A DNA stretch of 64,000 nucleotides from the NCBI GenBank assembly GCA_963667605.2, contig CAXXUZ010000002.1, forward strand, positions 124,001 to 188,000. The letters are read 5' to 3'. Origin of the DNA: JADLGL01 sp963667605 (GTDB taxonomy: Bacteria > Pseudomonadota > Alphaproteobacteria > Rhizobiales > Kaistiaceae). How positions within the stretch are numbered: the first letter of the stretch is position 1; every line of letters begins with the position of its first letter. The notes below the pieces were generated by a model. The model was given only the letters and a program-made list of their open reading frames with translations. It ran no database searches and had not been told where the DNA came from. The position numbers and the translations under genes were made by a program. Shown piece by piece: positions 34,252 to 43,301 of the stretch.

Positions 34252-34464
34252 GTGAAGAGATTCAGACGTGACCTCGGTCTCGCCCTGCAGGTTGCGGGTG
34301 TTCGCGCCAAGCCGGACGCGGCCGGAAAGCTGACTGGCCCGGAACTGGCCTACCTGCAAGTGGCTGAAACAAACGACCTGGACCCCCAGAAGGTCCGGCG
34401 GGCATACTCGAAGTTCGCCGATGTATTGGACGAGCTGCTCAGCGTGATAGACATCAGGAACTAG
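34252..34464 (+). CDS. Small hypothetical protein (70 aa), island
   Basis: 70 residues from GTG 34252: VKRFRRDLGLALQVAGVRAK, then LTGPELAYLQVAETNDLDPQ and a helical end VLDELLSVIDIRN. Not recognised. Short spacing after the previous gene. Start uncertain because two in-frame or near-frame GTGs exist. Confidence 0.4.
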   Translation: MKRFRRDLGLALQVAGVRAKPDAAGKLTGPELAYLQVAETNDLDPQKVRRAYSKFADVLDELLSVIDIRN

Positions 34465-34580
34465 ATAACCAGCTAACCCGTCACGACTTCGAGAAGTGGT
34501 GATCGTGACCGGGCACGGCCCACTTGCTTTGTCAGCGTCTCCCAGAAACGCGGTTCGCCGCATTAGGAGACACCTGGATC

Positions 34581-34817
34581 ATGCAAGACCGACTTCTGAC
34601 AATTGACGAGCTTGCCGCAGCCCTTGGGGGCCTCGGCTGAGCGTCCATCTACCGGCATATCAAAGCCCTCCCCGACTTCCCCCAGCCCGTTAAAGTCGGG
34701 GCCGCAACGCGGTTCCGCGAATCCGAGGTTCAGGCATTCATTCGGGCCCGCTCGCCTCGTGATCAAGCCGCAGCGCGGACCTCCACTTCAAATCTAGGAT
34801 CGGGAGGCAACGACTGA
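34581..34817 (+). pseudogene. AlpA-like excisionase/regulator with in-frame TGA
   Basis: The frame reads MQDRLLTIDELAAALGGLG, TGA at 34638-34640, then ASIYRHIKALPDFPQPVKVG and AATRFRESEVQAFIRARSPR, ending at a TGA that overlaps the next ATG. Without the stop this is a 78-residue AlpA/excisionase winged helix (LTIDELAAALG...ASIYRHIK...PQPVKVG). TGA for CGA (Arg) is a single C-to-T change, which fits a mutation. Such proteins activate integrase or satellite genes. As read only 19 residues are made unless the stop is read through. Confidence 0.75.
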
Positions 34818-35260
34818 TGGCACGGAACAAGAAAGCGCCAACCGCCAGCGCAGACACCCAGCCGCATGAGCTCAAGATCGATCAAGGAGCGATCGATCTA
34901 GCCGGGAAGATGACGCGCCGCTTCGAGGCCGCCTGCACAGACCCCGCCCTTTGCCTTCAATTAGTGGATCAGCTCAACGATTTCGCGCGGATCTTTGAGG
35001 AAGCTTGGGACCCCGAACCGCTCGTCGAGCAACTCTACCGCGTTATCGACGAAATAATTCAGCGCTGTCGCCGTCACGTAATTTCGCAGTGCATTCTCGG
35101 AGAAATGGACATGGGCACTGCTGACGAGTTCTTCGAAAGCTTGGTGCATTATGAATGGAACGGTGAAGTAGCGCTGGCAGAGGTCGAGGCTGCCCTGTTC
35201 GAGACATCGCGATCGATGGGCTTTGCGCTGACGGCTCCGCGCGCCTTGAACGGCAAATGA
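34817..35260 (+). CDS. Hypothetical protein (147 aa), island
   Basis: Start overlaps the AlpA stop. MARNKKAPTASADTQPHELK, then a helical Glu/Asp-rich protein with LCLQLVDQLNDFARIFEEAW and CILGEMDMGTADEFFESLVH. Not recognised. Position between AlpA and the primase suggests a role in satellite replication or control, but no motif supports it. It overlaps the next start by four bases. Confidence 0.5.
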   Translation: MARNKKAPTASADTQPHELKIDQGAIDLAGKMTRRFEAACTDPALCLQLVDQLNDFARIFEEAWDPEPLVEQLYRVIDEIIQRCRRHVISQCILGEMDMGTADEFFESLVHYEWNGEVALAEVEAALFETSRSMGFALTAPRALNGK

Positions 35261-36168
35261 TGCAGCGCTTGTCAATGACCCACACCGGGGAGCATCTCGT
35301 GGTTCCCCGGTGTGACGCAGTAGGTGCTTCCTCCAAATCCGCCGCGCTCGGAGGACACCCGCTTCCCGTTTTTCCGGTCCGCGACGACAAACGACCGGCA
35401 TGCCCCGGCGGCTTTCATGCCGCGAACGCCGATCCCAAGCTGATCGACGAATTATGGAGGCGATGGCCGGCCCCGCTCACCGGCGTCCCGACGGGCGAGA
35501 TCACCGGTTTCGACGTCCTCGACATCGATCCGGCTGGCCTCGACTGGTGGCAACGGCACCGCGATCGGCTTCCGCCAACGAGAATGCATCGAACCCGGCG
35601 CGGCGGCCTGCACCTCCTCTTTGGACATACGCTTGGCCTACGATGCAGCGCCGGCGCCTTGGCCAGCGGCGTCGATGTGCGAGCCGATGGCGGCTTCGTC
35701 GTGTGGTGGCCGGCAGCCGGATTTGAAGTCGACGATCGTCCGTTGGCAGACTGGCCGGAGTGGGTCCTGGCCGAATTGCAGCGAGGCCGGCGACCGAGCA
35801 CTTCGGTGACCATTTCCCCCGCGAAACTCGAGACCGGAGGAGATGGTCACCGCAATAAACGACGAACGCCGAGCCGCGAGGAGCGCTTTGCCAACACCGC
35901 CGTCTTTCGCGCGATGGACCGGGTTGAGGACACCCGGGTAGGAACACGAAACGCCAGGTTGAATGCCGAGGCGTTCGCGCTGGGCCGCTTGGTTGCGCGG
36001 GATTGGGTCAAGGTCGAATGGGTCGTTCGATGCCTGGAATTGGCAGCAACGGCCAACGGTTTGGCGCACGATGACGGCCTCGATCAGGTTCGGCGAACAA
36101 TCATGTCTGGCATCACGGCTGGCCAGGCCCGGCCTTATCACGACCTGCTTCCGCGGACCGGCGAATAG
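35257..36168 (+). CDS. Bifunctional primase-polymerase (prim-pol) domain protein
   Basis: 303 residues. The prim-pol N-terminal domain is recognisable: HPLPVFPVRDDKRPACPGGF, TDVPTGEITG-like VPTGEITGFDVLDIDPAGLD (the acidic pair DxD that binds metal) and RTRRGGLHLLFGHTLGL with the conserved His. The C-terminal part (RVEDTRVGTRNARLNAEAFA) resembles the helical linker seen before RepA-type helicases. It would prime or replicate the island. The helicase partner follows after eight bases. Confidence 0.75.
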   Translation: MMQRLSMTHTGEHLVVPRCDAVGASSKSAALGGHPLPVFPVRDDKRPACPGGFHAANADPKLIDELWRRWPAPLTGVPTGEITGFDVLDIDPAGLDWWQRHRDRLPPTRMHRTRRGGLHLLFGHTLGLRCSAGALASGVDVRADGGFVVWWPAAGFEVDDRPLADWPEWVLAELQRGRRPSTSVTISPAKLETGGDGHRNKRRTPSREERFANTAVFRAMDRVEDTRVGTRNARLNAEAFALGRLVARDWVKVEWVVRCLELAATANGLAHDDGLDQVRRTIMSGITAGQARPYHDLLPRTGE

Positions 36169-36176
36169 GGACGCGG

Positions 36177-37255
36177 ATGAGCGGTTCAACGGCCCTTCAG
36201 CTCCTCACTGTCGACGACATCGAGGCGTTGCCGGACCTGGAATGGCTAATAGAGGGCGTCCTGCAAGTGCCTGCCCTCGCCGCGTCATCAACAACAACCT
36301 AGTGGTTGACGTTTGAATCCCGCGAGGGATTCTCGCCGGGCACGTTGTGTGCGAGTCTGGCGCATCCTCTATGGCGATCCCAGTTGCGGCAAGACTTTTG
36401 TTGCCCTCTCGATGGCCCTGTCGGTCGCTTGCGGCGGGGACTGGCTCGGTCGGTCGGCAAAGCCGGTCAAGGTCCTCTATATCGCCGCTGAGGGCGTTCT
36501 CGGGCTCAAGAATCGGATACGAGCTCATAGGCACCGCTACGGCATCGAAGCAGACAACATCCGTTTTGTCGCCTCTCCCATCGCAGTGGCCGATCCGAAG
36601 GAGGTGGCAGCGCTTATCAAATGCTTAGCCGACGAAGACTTCGCCCCACAGCTCATTGTCGTCGATACTTTTGCGCGAGTGGACATTGGGCGTTGACGAA
36701 AACAGCGCGAGGGACATGGGGGTTGTTATCGCCGGCTTCGACGAGTTGAAACGATCGGCCGAGGCAACGGTACTGATCATCCATCACACCCGAAAGGATG
36801 GCGCGACTGAGCGAGGCTCAAGTGCTTTGCGCGGCGCGGCGGACGTGATGATCGCCTGTGAGGCCCAGGAAAGACTGGACGGCGCCAGAGTGCGCCTAAC
36901 CTGCACGAAAATGAAAGACGACGAGCCCTTCAAACCGTTCGGCGCAATACTCGAAAAGGTGTCGTTGCAGCAGGGACGAAGTTCCCTGCTGATCGGCAAC
37001 ACATTCGACATTTTCGCGGCCGGTGCGGAACACGCGGACAAGATTGTCGAGATATTGGAGACCAAGTTCGCCGACAAAGGCGCGACCCATGGCGAGCTGA
37101 AAAAGGAGTTTGTCAGCTCTGGCGCCGGCTCAGAATCGACTCTTGCTCGGGCTTGGCGGGACCTGAGGAACACGGATCGCGTTCGTTCCGAGACGATCAA
37201 CGGCCGGGCGCGCCACTTTGCAGCCGGTGTCAGTGTCAGCCCGGTGTCAAGTTGA
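36177..37255 (+). pseudogene. AAA_25/RepA-like DNA helicase, disrupted by an insertion and a frameshift
   Basis: Starts at ATG 36177 with LTVDDIEALPDLEWLIEGVL. It then stops after about 41 codons, and a second frame carries the Walker A loop LYGDPSCGKTFVALSMALSV, the Walker B LIVVDTFARV and, after a frame change at about 36680, NSARDMGVVIAGFDELKRSA and HHTRKDGATERGSSALRGAA. About 80 extra bases lie between VPALA and LYGDPSC and contain a palindrome AATCCCGCGAGGGATT. RecA-like RepA helicases unwind DNA for replication of satellites and plasmids. As read, no full protein. Confidence 0.75.
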
Positions 37256-37277
37256 TGTCAGACACAAAGCAAACAGC

Positions 37278-37318
37278 GGTGTCAGTCACCCCCCTCTCTA
37301 GGGGGTGACACTGACACC
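37278..37318. terminator. Long hairpin between helicase remnant and recD2
   Basis: Left arm GGTGTCAGTCACCCCC and right arm GGGGGTGACACTGACACC form a near-perfect stem with one 2-base bulge. GTGTCA recurs several times just upstream. Convergent genes flank it, so a bidirectional terminator is likely. Confidence 0.55.
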
Positions 37319-37406
37319 AAGGCCGAAAAGAAATCGGGTTCGACGATCATATTGACTGTGACCGACGGTAATCTCCTTGCCTACAGTTGGGCTCGGCATC
37401 CCCCGC

Positions 37407-39659
37407 TCAAGAAACCACCCCTAGGAAATTGGCTCGGGGGCCCCCGTCCCCCCCAACCTCTATCCCGTTAGCAACGCGTGACGCCCCACAAAGCCATTCC
37501 TTCAGCTTAGACCACCGACGCCGCCCCGACACATTCCGCACCGCGATCGCGATGGCCTTCTTCTGGCCGACCAACACGACAAGGCGTTTGCCGCGGGTCA
37601 CGCCCGTATAGAGGAGGTTCCGCTGCAGCATGGCGTAGTGCTGGGTCAGGATAGGGATGACGACGGCCGGGTACTCAGAGCCCTGGCTCTTGTGGATCGT
37701 TGCAGCGTAGGCGGGCACGAGAGCATCAAGTTCACCAACACCATATGACACCGCTCGACCGTCGAAGCTGGCTGTCAGCTCATTGGCGTCGGCGTCTACA
37801 TCGTCGATGTAGCCGATGTCGCCATTGTAGACCTCTTTGTCGTAATCATTTTCGATCTGCATTACCTTGTCACCCGGCGCGAAGGTCCAACCGAAACGCT
37901 CGATCTTACGATCGCCCGCGGGGTTGAGTACCGCCTGCAGTTCAATGTTGAGAGAGCGAGCGCCCACGCCACCACGGTTCATGGGGCACAACACCTGCAC
38001 ATCGCGGATCGGATCGAGCCCGAAGCGTCGCGGTATCCTGATCTTCACCAGCTCAATGATACGCGCTACCGCGGCCTCGGGATCATCGGCCTGGACGAAG
38101 TAGAAATCACTGCTACTCTCAGGCTTGGAGAGATCGGGAATGAGGCCCTGATTGATCCGATGGGCGCTGACAATGATCCGACTTTGGGCGGCTTGCCTGA
38201 AGACCTCGGTGAGCCTCACCACTGGAACTACGCTTGAGGCGATAATGTCGGCGAGGACCTGGCCCGGGCCAACTGAGGGCAGTTGATCGATGTCGCCCAC
38301 GATCAGAAGTGCCGAACGGTTAGGGACCGCCCTGACAAGCGCCTGCATCAACATGACATCGACCATAGAGGCCTCGTCAACGACGAGTAGGTCGCAGTCG
38401 AGAGGGTTGTCGGCGCCTCGCTTGAAGCCTCCGCCCTTCTGATCGACCTCAAGCAACCGGTGAATGGTCTTGGCTTCAAACCCGGTGGCTTCGGTCATCC
38501 TCTTCGCCGCTCGGCCGGTGGGCGCGCAAAGGATCAGGCTGACGTCTTTTGCGTCGAGGATTCGAAGGATCGAGTTGACGATGGTCGTCTTGCCTACTCC
38601 CGGACCCCCGGTGATAACCATGACCTTTGAGCGCAAGGCGAGGCGGACTGCGGCAGCTTGACTCTCGGCCAACGAAAGACCGGTCTTTTGTTCAATCCAC
38701 GGCAACGCCTTCTGCGGATCGATTTGAGGCCAGGGCAGCTCGCCGGCAGTCAGCTGTAGTATTTGCTCGGCGATAGCCTTCTCGGCCCGGCACAGGCCAG
38801 CCAAGAACACGCAGGGGGTCTCGCCAACAGTGTCGGCGATCACCGATCCATCGGCCAACTCCAGTCCCAGTGCAGCGTCGACCAGGTCGTTCGAAACCTC
38901 CAGCAGACTGACGGCCAAAGGGACAAGCTCCTCGGCGGGTAGTCCGCAATGGCCATTGTCCATCGCTTCGGTCAGAGCAAAGGAGATTCCGGCACGAACA
39001 CGGATCATCGCCGACTTCTCGATCCCGAGCTTCATCGCAATGGCGTCGGCGGTCTTGAAGCCAATGCCGCGAATGTCCTTGGCGAGCTGATACGGATTCT
39101 CTGTCATGACTTGAACGGCGTCGGCGCCATAGGTCTTGAAGATACGAACAGCCCGTGCCGTGCCGACGCCGTGGCTGTGCAGAAACACCATTATCTCACG
39201 GACGATCTTCTGCTCGGCCCAGGCTGCTGTGATCCTCTTTGCGCGCATTGGGCCGATGCCATCGATTTCCCGAAGGCGATCAGGCTCAGCCTCGATGATA
39301 TCGAACACCTTCTCGCCGAACGCTTTCACCATCTTCTTCGCGTAGACCGGCCCGATCCCCCGGATCATTCCAGACGAGAGGTACTTCTCGATCCCTTCGA
39401 TCGACGTCGGAGCTGAAGTGCGCATGAAACGTGTTTTGAACTGCTGACCATGGGTGCGATCGTTCACCCACTCGCCGGAGGCTGTGACCCATTCCCCAGC
39501 ACCGATCGTAGCGGCGTGCCCAACAACGGTAATCAGTTCGCGGTGGCCGCGCGCCTTGAGCCGGATGACACAGAATCCGTTCTCGGTGTTGTGGAACGTC
39601 ACCCGCTCAACCAGACCAGCGAGAACCTCCCTCTCCGAGGCGGAATCTTGGTCGCTCAT
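37407..39659 (-). CDS. recD2: ATP-dependent helicase RecD2
   Basis: 750 residues from ATG 39659 (MSDQDSASEREVLAGLVERV). An N-terminal OB-like and helix-hairpin region includes RGIGPVYAKKMVKAFGEKVF and DGIGPMRAKRITAAWAEQ; the SF1 helicase core has VMVITGGPGVGKTTIVNSIL (Walker A), DLLVVDEASMVDVMLMQALV (Walker B), GDIDQLPSVGPGQVLADI and C-terminal IHKSQGSEYPAVVIPIL with YTGVTRGKRLVVLVGQKKA. RecD2 is a 5'-3' helicase not tied to RecBC. In islands and phages it may serve the element. Intact. Confidence 0.88.
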   Translation of the reverse strand: MSDQDSASEREVLAGLVERVTFHNTENGFCVIRLKARGHRELITVVGHAATIGAGEWVTASGEWVNDRTHGQQFKTRFMRTSAPTSIEGIEKYLSSGMIRGIGPVYAKKMVKAFGEKVFDIIEAEPDRLREIDGIGPMRAKRITAAWAEQKIVREIMVFLHSHGVGTARAVRIFKTYGADAVQVMTENPYQLAKDIRGIGFKTADAIAMKLGIEKSAMIRVRAGISFALTEAMDNGHCGLPAEELVPLAVSLLEVSNDLVDAALGLELADGSVIADTVGETPCVFLAGLCRAEKAIAEQILQLTAGELPWPQIDPQKALPWIEQKTGLSLAESQAAAVRLALRSKVMVITGGPGVGKTTIVNSILRILDAKDVSLILCAPTGRAAKRMTEATGFEAKTIHRLLEVDQKGGGFKRGADNPLDCDLLVVDEASMVDVMLMQALVRAVPNRSALLIVGDIDQLPSVGPGQVLADIIASSVVPVVRLTEVFRQAAQSRIIVSAHRINQGLIPDLSKPESSSDFYFVQADDPEAAVARIIELVKIRIPRRFGLDPIRDVQVLCPMNRGGVGARSLNIELQAVLNPAGDRKIERFGWTFAPGDKVMQIENDYDKEVYNGDIGYIDDVDADANELTASFDGRAVSYGVGELDALVPAYAATIHKSQGSEYPAVVIPILTQHYAMLQRNLLYTGVTRGKRLVVLVGQKKAIAIAVRNVSGRRRWSKLKEWLCGASRVANGIEVGGDGGPRANFLGVVS

Positions 39660-39773
39660 ACCGATGCGCTCACAAAGTGTCCGACCGAGTTCGATTAATG
39701 GCCATTGCTTCGAAAACAAACAGGCGGCCAAAGATCGCCCAACGAGAACTACATAGCTGAAGGGCGCCGGCTG

Positions 39774-40202
39774 CTATGCGATGTGCTCTCGGATCCAGGC
39801 CCGCAAGGCTTGATCTCCAACAGCTCCAACCTGCTGCTCTGCCGGCTGCCCGTTCTTGAAAAGGATCATCGTCGGGATGCCGCGGACATTGTAACGGTTC
39901 GCGAGCGCCGGCTCTGCCTCTGTATCCACCTTCAGGAAACGAAGCTCGGGCTCAAGGTCCTTCGCTGCCCTCGCGAAGATCGGCGCCATTGCCTTGCAAG
40001 GTCCGCACCATTCAGCCCAGAAATCCACGAGCACGGGAATGTCGTTTCTGTCGATGTGCTTCTGAAAGGAGGTGGCAGTAACCGGGAGCGCCGCCCCCTC
40101 GAACAGCGGTTGATGACAGTCGCCGCACTTTGCCGCCGTCGCCGAGCGTGCCTCTGGGATCCGGTTTACAGCCCTGCAGTGCGGGCAGACTACATTTGGC
40201 AT
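39774..40202 (-). CDS. trxC: Thioredoxin 2-like protein (zinc-ribbon thioredoxin)
   Basis: 142 residues. N-terminal CPHCRAVN and CGDCHQPLFEG (two CxxC pairs, zinc) followed by a thioredoxin domain with FWAEWCGPCKAMAPIFARAA (active-site WCGPC) and RYNVRGIPTMILFKNGQPA (cis-proline). This matches TrxC, active under oxidative stress. It lies inside the island beside recD2 and is on the same strand. Whether the host has another copy cannot be seen. Confidence 0.88.
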   Translation of the reverse strand: MPNVVCPHCRAVNRIPEARSATAAKCGDCHQPLFEGAALPVTATSFQKHIDRNDIPVLVDFWAEWCGPCKAMAPIFARAAKDLEPELRFLKVDTEAEPALANRYNVRGIPTMILFKNGQPAEQQVGAVGDQALRAWIREHIA

Positions 40203-40718
40203 TTGCGAGACCCCCTATGTCGGCTGGCCGTTGCGAGACGGCGGAAGACACTGCTTCCAGTACTTTTCGCATTAGCGGCATGTTGCTTCTTTGCGCGCAC
40301 GGTTGAGATAATTCGATCATTTCAGGAACCTCCGCACAACCATCGGCACATTGTGATTCCTCTTTTCGCCAAAGTCACTGCGGGTGTAGGCAGCATCACT
40401 GAACGGGCGCTTTGATGATAGGCCCTCGTCTCAGCACCCCAGGCGGCTATGCGCTCACCATCTGGACAAGTCTCGCTGCCGCTAAGCGGGTGATCGCTGG
40501 CGAGGTTCGACCAGGATTTCGTACCCCTGGCTTGGCCTTCGGGCCGGAATTCATTCTGGACTCTCCGGGAACGCACCGCGAAGACCTGTAGCGCAGCTCC
40601 GATGTGGGCGCCTACTTCCCCCGCTGTAGCGAAACTACTAGTTGGCTGAGCCGAGGGATCCTGCGCCCACTCATTGTGGCCTTTCAATACCTACGCTGTC
40701 TCACGCCCAATCGTTCGG
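40203..40718. other. Stretch without a convincing gene
   Basis: About 515 bases between trxC and the next gene. A minus-strand frame of about 120 codons (40322-40687) has no good start or RBS. No RNA gene recognised. It may contain the promoter of trxC-recD2. Confidence 0.4.
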
Positions 40719-41099
40719 TCAATGATCAACTGTCTCTCTATCAAATGGCAACGTGACCACATCTGGCTGGATCAGTGCCAAACGTCGCTGCCGCGCAGCC
40801 TCCATCCGGTCGGCTAGCCCAATATTCATGTCGACCTGGCTGTGCGACGCAGACAACGTCGGCTTCTCGACCCGGAGGGCCCGCCCAGCGGCCATGATGC
40901 GGATCTCAAGCGGCACTTCCGGGTTTCGATAGACCGCTTGAAGGAAGGCGTGGGCGTCACCGTCGAACGCCCCGTCAATTCCCTCGGCGGCCTTCCGAGC
41001 GGCCTCTTCAAGCGCAAGGGTCTTGTTGTTCTTTCGGCCTGGCGGTCGGCGGGGGCCGGCTTTGCGTTTCGGTTTGGTCTCGTCGGTGGCGTTCATCAT
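40719..41099 (-). CDS. Small-terminase-like or DUF5681-type protein (126 aa)
   Basis: MMNATDETKPKRKAGPRRPP, GRKNNKTLALEEAARKAAEG, then AFLQAVYRNPEVPLEIRIMA and AAGRALRVEKPTLSASH. The GRP/KGxxNK...ALRVEKP pattern resembles short phage DNA-packaging or related proteins of alphaproteobacteria (GRPKGxxNK ... AAKAAAPYxHPKL). Not proven. It is followed downstream by IS-interrupted genes. Confidence 0.45.
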   Translation of the reverse strand: MMNATDETKPKRKAGPRRPPGRKNNKTLALEEAARKAAEGIDGAFDGDAHAFLQAVYRNPEVPLEIRIMAAGRALRVEKPTLSASHSQVDMNIGLADRMEAARQRRLALIQPDVVTLPFDRETVDH

Positions 41100-41256
41100 C
41101 GGGCGACCATATTTCGATATCGACGGTATTATATTACCACATTCGGCGCCGCGCGTTCCTCTACCAGGCGGCAGGGGCTCGATTCAGTGATCGCCTTGCT
41201 TTGGCACGGTAGATCCGCGGGGAATAGGGGCCGTTTTGTCGATGGTGCCGAACCGC

Positions 41257-41616
41257 CTATCGAGCAGCCCGCCTCTGAAGCAATCTTAGCCTGCGCAGTG
41301 GTTCGTCGTCGCCAGCTGGACGCTCAGATTCCTCTATCTTATCAAGACATTCGCCAAGGCTATTGCCGAAAAGCGCACTCTCTTCGCCCACAATGGAGTT
41401 TAGGAACTCAACTGTTTCAACAGGAAAATCGGAACAGGTGGACGATGACAGTAATAGCCGTAGCGAAGACTGGGGATCTCTAAGCGGTTGCAGCCACATC
41501 CGAGTTGCCTCGAAGGCATCCAGAAATGCTTCGCCAGCTGTTGCGGGGATTTGCGACAATGCACTAGCCACCCGCGGCGAGTTTGCTTCAACTCGCTTAG
41601 GCCAAACACTGCTGAG
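41257..41616 (-). pseudogene. C-terminal fragment of an unknown gene, cut by IS3 copy 1
   Basis: The minus-strand frame runs from the IS boundary (41616) to a stop at 41257: VWPKRVEANSPRVASALSQI, AGEAFLDAFEATRMWLQPLR and then a Leu/Ser-rich stretch. It has no start of its own, so its 5' part was separated by the IS. The frame continues in phase from the small frame on the other side of the IS (43249 to 43130). Family not recognised. Confidence 0.5.
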
Positions 41617-41691
41617 TGTCCGTCGTCAGGTAATTTGGAACCGATGAGCGGCCTGATTTAAGAGAGGGTTCGGCCCATCTGGTTGGTCATT

Positions 41692-42672
41692 TTATGCGGC
41701 GGTTTTGCGGTATTGCAAGCGCCGGGTTTGTAGCGTCTTTTGTTTGATCTTTTCTCTTTTCAACAGGATGGTCTGGCCGCGCCCGAAGTAGACATCGGCC
41801 GGCGTGAGGTTGCCCAGGCTCTCGTGGTAGCGGTGATAATTGTAGTGGCCGACGAAGGCCTCGATCTGTGTCTCCAAGTCGCCAGGCAGATAGTAATTTT
41901 CCAAAAGGATGCGGTTCTTCAGGGTTTGATGCCAACGCTCGATCTTGCCCTGGGTTTGCGGATGATAGGGAGCGCCGCGAATGTGCTCCATATCGCGGTC
42001 GTCGAGCCATTTGGCCAGATCGTCGGCGATGTAGCTGGAGCCGTTGTCAGACAGGAGCCGTGGCTTGTGAATGACCGTTGCCCGATCGCAACCTGACGCC
42101 TTGAGCGCCAGTTCCAGCGTATCGGTGACGTCCTCGGCCTTCATCGTGGTGCAGAGCTTCCACGCGATAATGGTGCGCGAGAAGTCGTCGAGCACGGTGG
42201 AGAGGTAGAACCAGCCCCAATCAATGACCTTGAGGTAAGTGAAGTCGGTCTGCCAGAGCTGGTTTGGCGCCGTGGTCTTGTCCTGGAACTCGTCGGACGC
42301 CTTGAGGACGATAAAGGCCGGGCTGGTGATCAGATCATGGGCCTTGAGCAGTCGATAAACCGAGGATTCCGATACAAAGTAGCCCTCTGTGTCTGTGAAC
42401 CGGACAGCCAGTTCCCGCGGCGACAGATCCGTCTCGTCCAGCGCCAGCTGTACGATCCGGTCTCTCACCTCATCGGGGATACGGTTCCAGACTTGGCCAG
42501 GCCGCGAGCGGCGGTCCTCCAGGGCCTCCGGTCCGCCGGTCAGATAGCGGTCGTACCAGCGATAAAACGAGGTGCGGGGAATGCCCAACTGCGCCAGCGT
42601 GCGCTTGGCCGGCAGATGGGATCGCTCAACCAGCCGGATGATCTCCAGCTTCTCCGATAGTGGATACCTCAT
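41692..42672 (-). CDS. IS3 transposase OrfB (catalytic), copy 1
   Basis: 326 residues, start overlapping the OrfA stop by four bases (ATGA), which suits translational coupling or a frameshift fusion. DDE catalytic core: WQTDFTYLKVIDWGWFYLST (first Asp), LLSDNGSSYIADDLAKWL (second Asp), QGKIERWHQTLKNRI (Glu), and an N-terminal helix-turn-helix region. Complete to TRRLQYRKTAA. Compared with copy 2 it has two differences at protein level that I can see (Tyr for Cys in YDRYLTGG and Cys for Arg in ASGCDRATV). Confidence 0.9.
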   Translation of the reverse strand: MRYPLSEKLEIIRLVERSHLPAKRTLAQLGIPRTSFYRWYDRYLTGGPEALEDRRSRPGQVWNRIPDEVRDRIVQLALDETDLSPRELAVRFTDTEGYFVSESSVYRLLKAHDLITSPAFIVLKASDEFQDKTTAPNQLWQTDFTYLKVIDWGWFYLSTVLDDFSRTIIAWKLCTTMKAEDVTDTLELALKASGCDRATVIHKPRLLSDNGSSYIADDLAKWLDDRDMEHIRGAPYHPQTQGKIERWHQTLKNRILLENYYLPGDLETQIEAFVGHYNYHRYHESLGNLTPADVYFGRGQTILLKREKIKQKTLQTRRLQYRKTAA

Positions 42673-43049
42673 GCCTCCTCTCCCCCATCCGCGATCATGC
42701 TTTTTTTGAGTAGACGGTTGTCCAGCGTCAGGTCAGCAACGGCCTCCTTGAGTGCCAGTGCCTCACTGCGAAGATGCCGGACCTCATCGGAGGTAGCCTC
42801 ACGGGCAGTGTCACCCGCCAGGCGCTTCTTCCCGGCCTCCAGGAAGTCCTTCGACCAGCGGTAATAGAGGTTCTGGTTGATCCCCTCACGGCGACACAGC
42901 TCAGCGATACTGTCCTCGCCGCGCAGGCCCTCCAGAACGATCCGGATCTTCTCTTCGGCGCCGAACTGCCGACGAGTCGCCCGCCGGATGTCCTTCACGA
43001 CCTTCTCGGCCGATGCTTTCTGGTGATTGGTGTTCCGTCTCATCTTCAA
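42669..43049 (-). CDS. IS3 transposase OrfA (helix-turn-helix), copy 1
   Basis: 126 residues: KMRRNTNHQKASAEKVVKDI, FGAEEKIRIVLEGLRGEDSI, CRREGINQNLYYRWSKDFLE (HTH) and a leucine-zipper-like C-terminal region LRSEALALKEAVADLTLDNR. It binds the IS ends. Start either at 43049 or two codons downstream. Identical in sequence to the copy at 45177-45557 as far as I compared. Confidence 0.88.
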   Translation of the reverse strand: MKMRRNTNHQKASAEKVVKDIRRATRRQFGAEEKIRIVLEGLRGEDSIAELCRREGINQNLYYRWSKDFLEAGKKRLAGDTAREATSDEVRHLRSEALALKEAVADLTLDNRLLKKSMIADGGEEA

Positions 43050-43129
43050 TCCCTCGTGGGTTAAGATGAGCCAGAAACCCTCTCTTGTTCAATCCGCCCA
43101 ATCTGTCCCAGGGGCGCTGACGCCGGACA

Positions 43130-43249
43130 GTCACGAGAGTTACTATAATATGGCCAGGCCGCCGCATTCGCTGCCGCAGCGGCCTTTAGTTCAGCTATTT
43201 CCGGGTCGTCGTCTTTACGGTCGTGTAACCAAGAAGCGAAGTCACTCAT
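43130..43249 (-). pseudogene. N-terminal fragment of a gene cut by IS3 copy 1
   Basis: The frame reads MSDFASWLHDRKDDDPEIAE and LKAAAAANAAAWPYYSNSRD, then meets the IS at 43129. The frame is the same phase as the fragment at 41616-41257, so one gene may have been split, though no target duplication is seen. No family recognised. Confidence 0.45.
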
Positions 43250-43301
43250 GTCTCATTACCTCCCCTACAAGGTGAATGGCGGGCGACACCGTTTTCTATA
43301 T

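Larger units (their letters stand above)
41617..43129 (-). mobile_element. IS3-family insertion sequence, copy 1 (1,513 bp)
   Basis: Ends are TGTCCG(G/T)CGTCAG at both termini (left end at 43129, right end at 41617), giving terminal inverted repeats of about 13 bases with TG...CA ends. It holds OrfA and OrfB on the minus strand. Flanks (TGAG and GTCA) show no direct repeat. A near-identical second copy in opposite orientation starts at 45097. Confidence 0.88.

Noticed and set aside
40322..40687. 120-codon minus-strand frame with fairly balanced composition
   Set aside because: Starts with TTG, no RBS, no recognisable family, and it overlaps a likely regulatory region.
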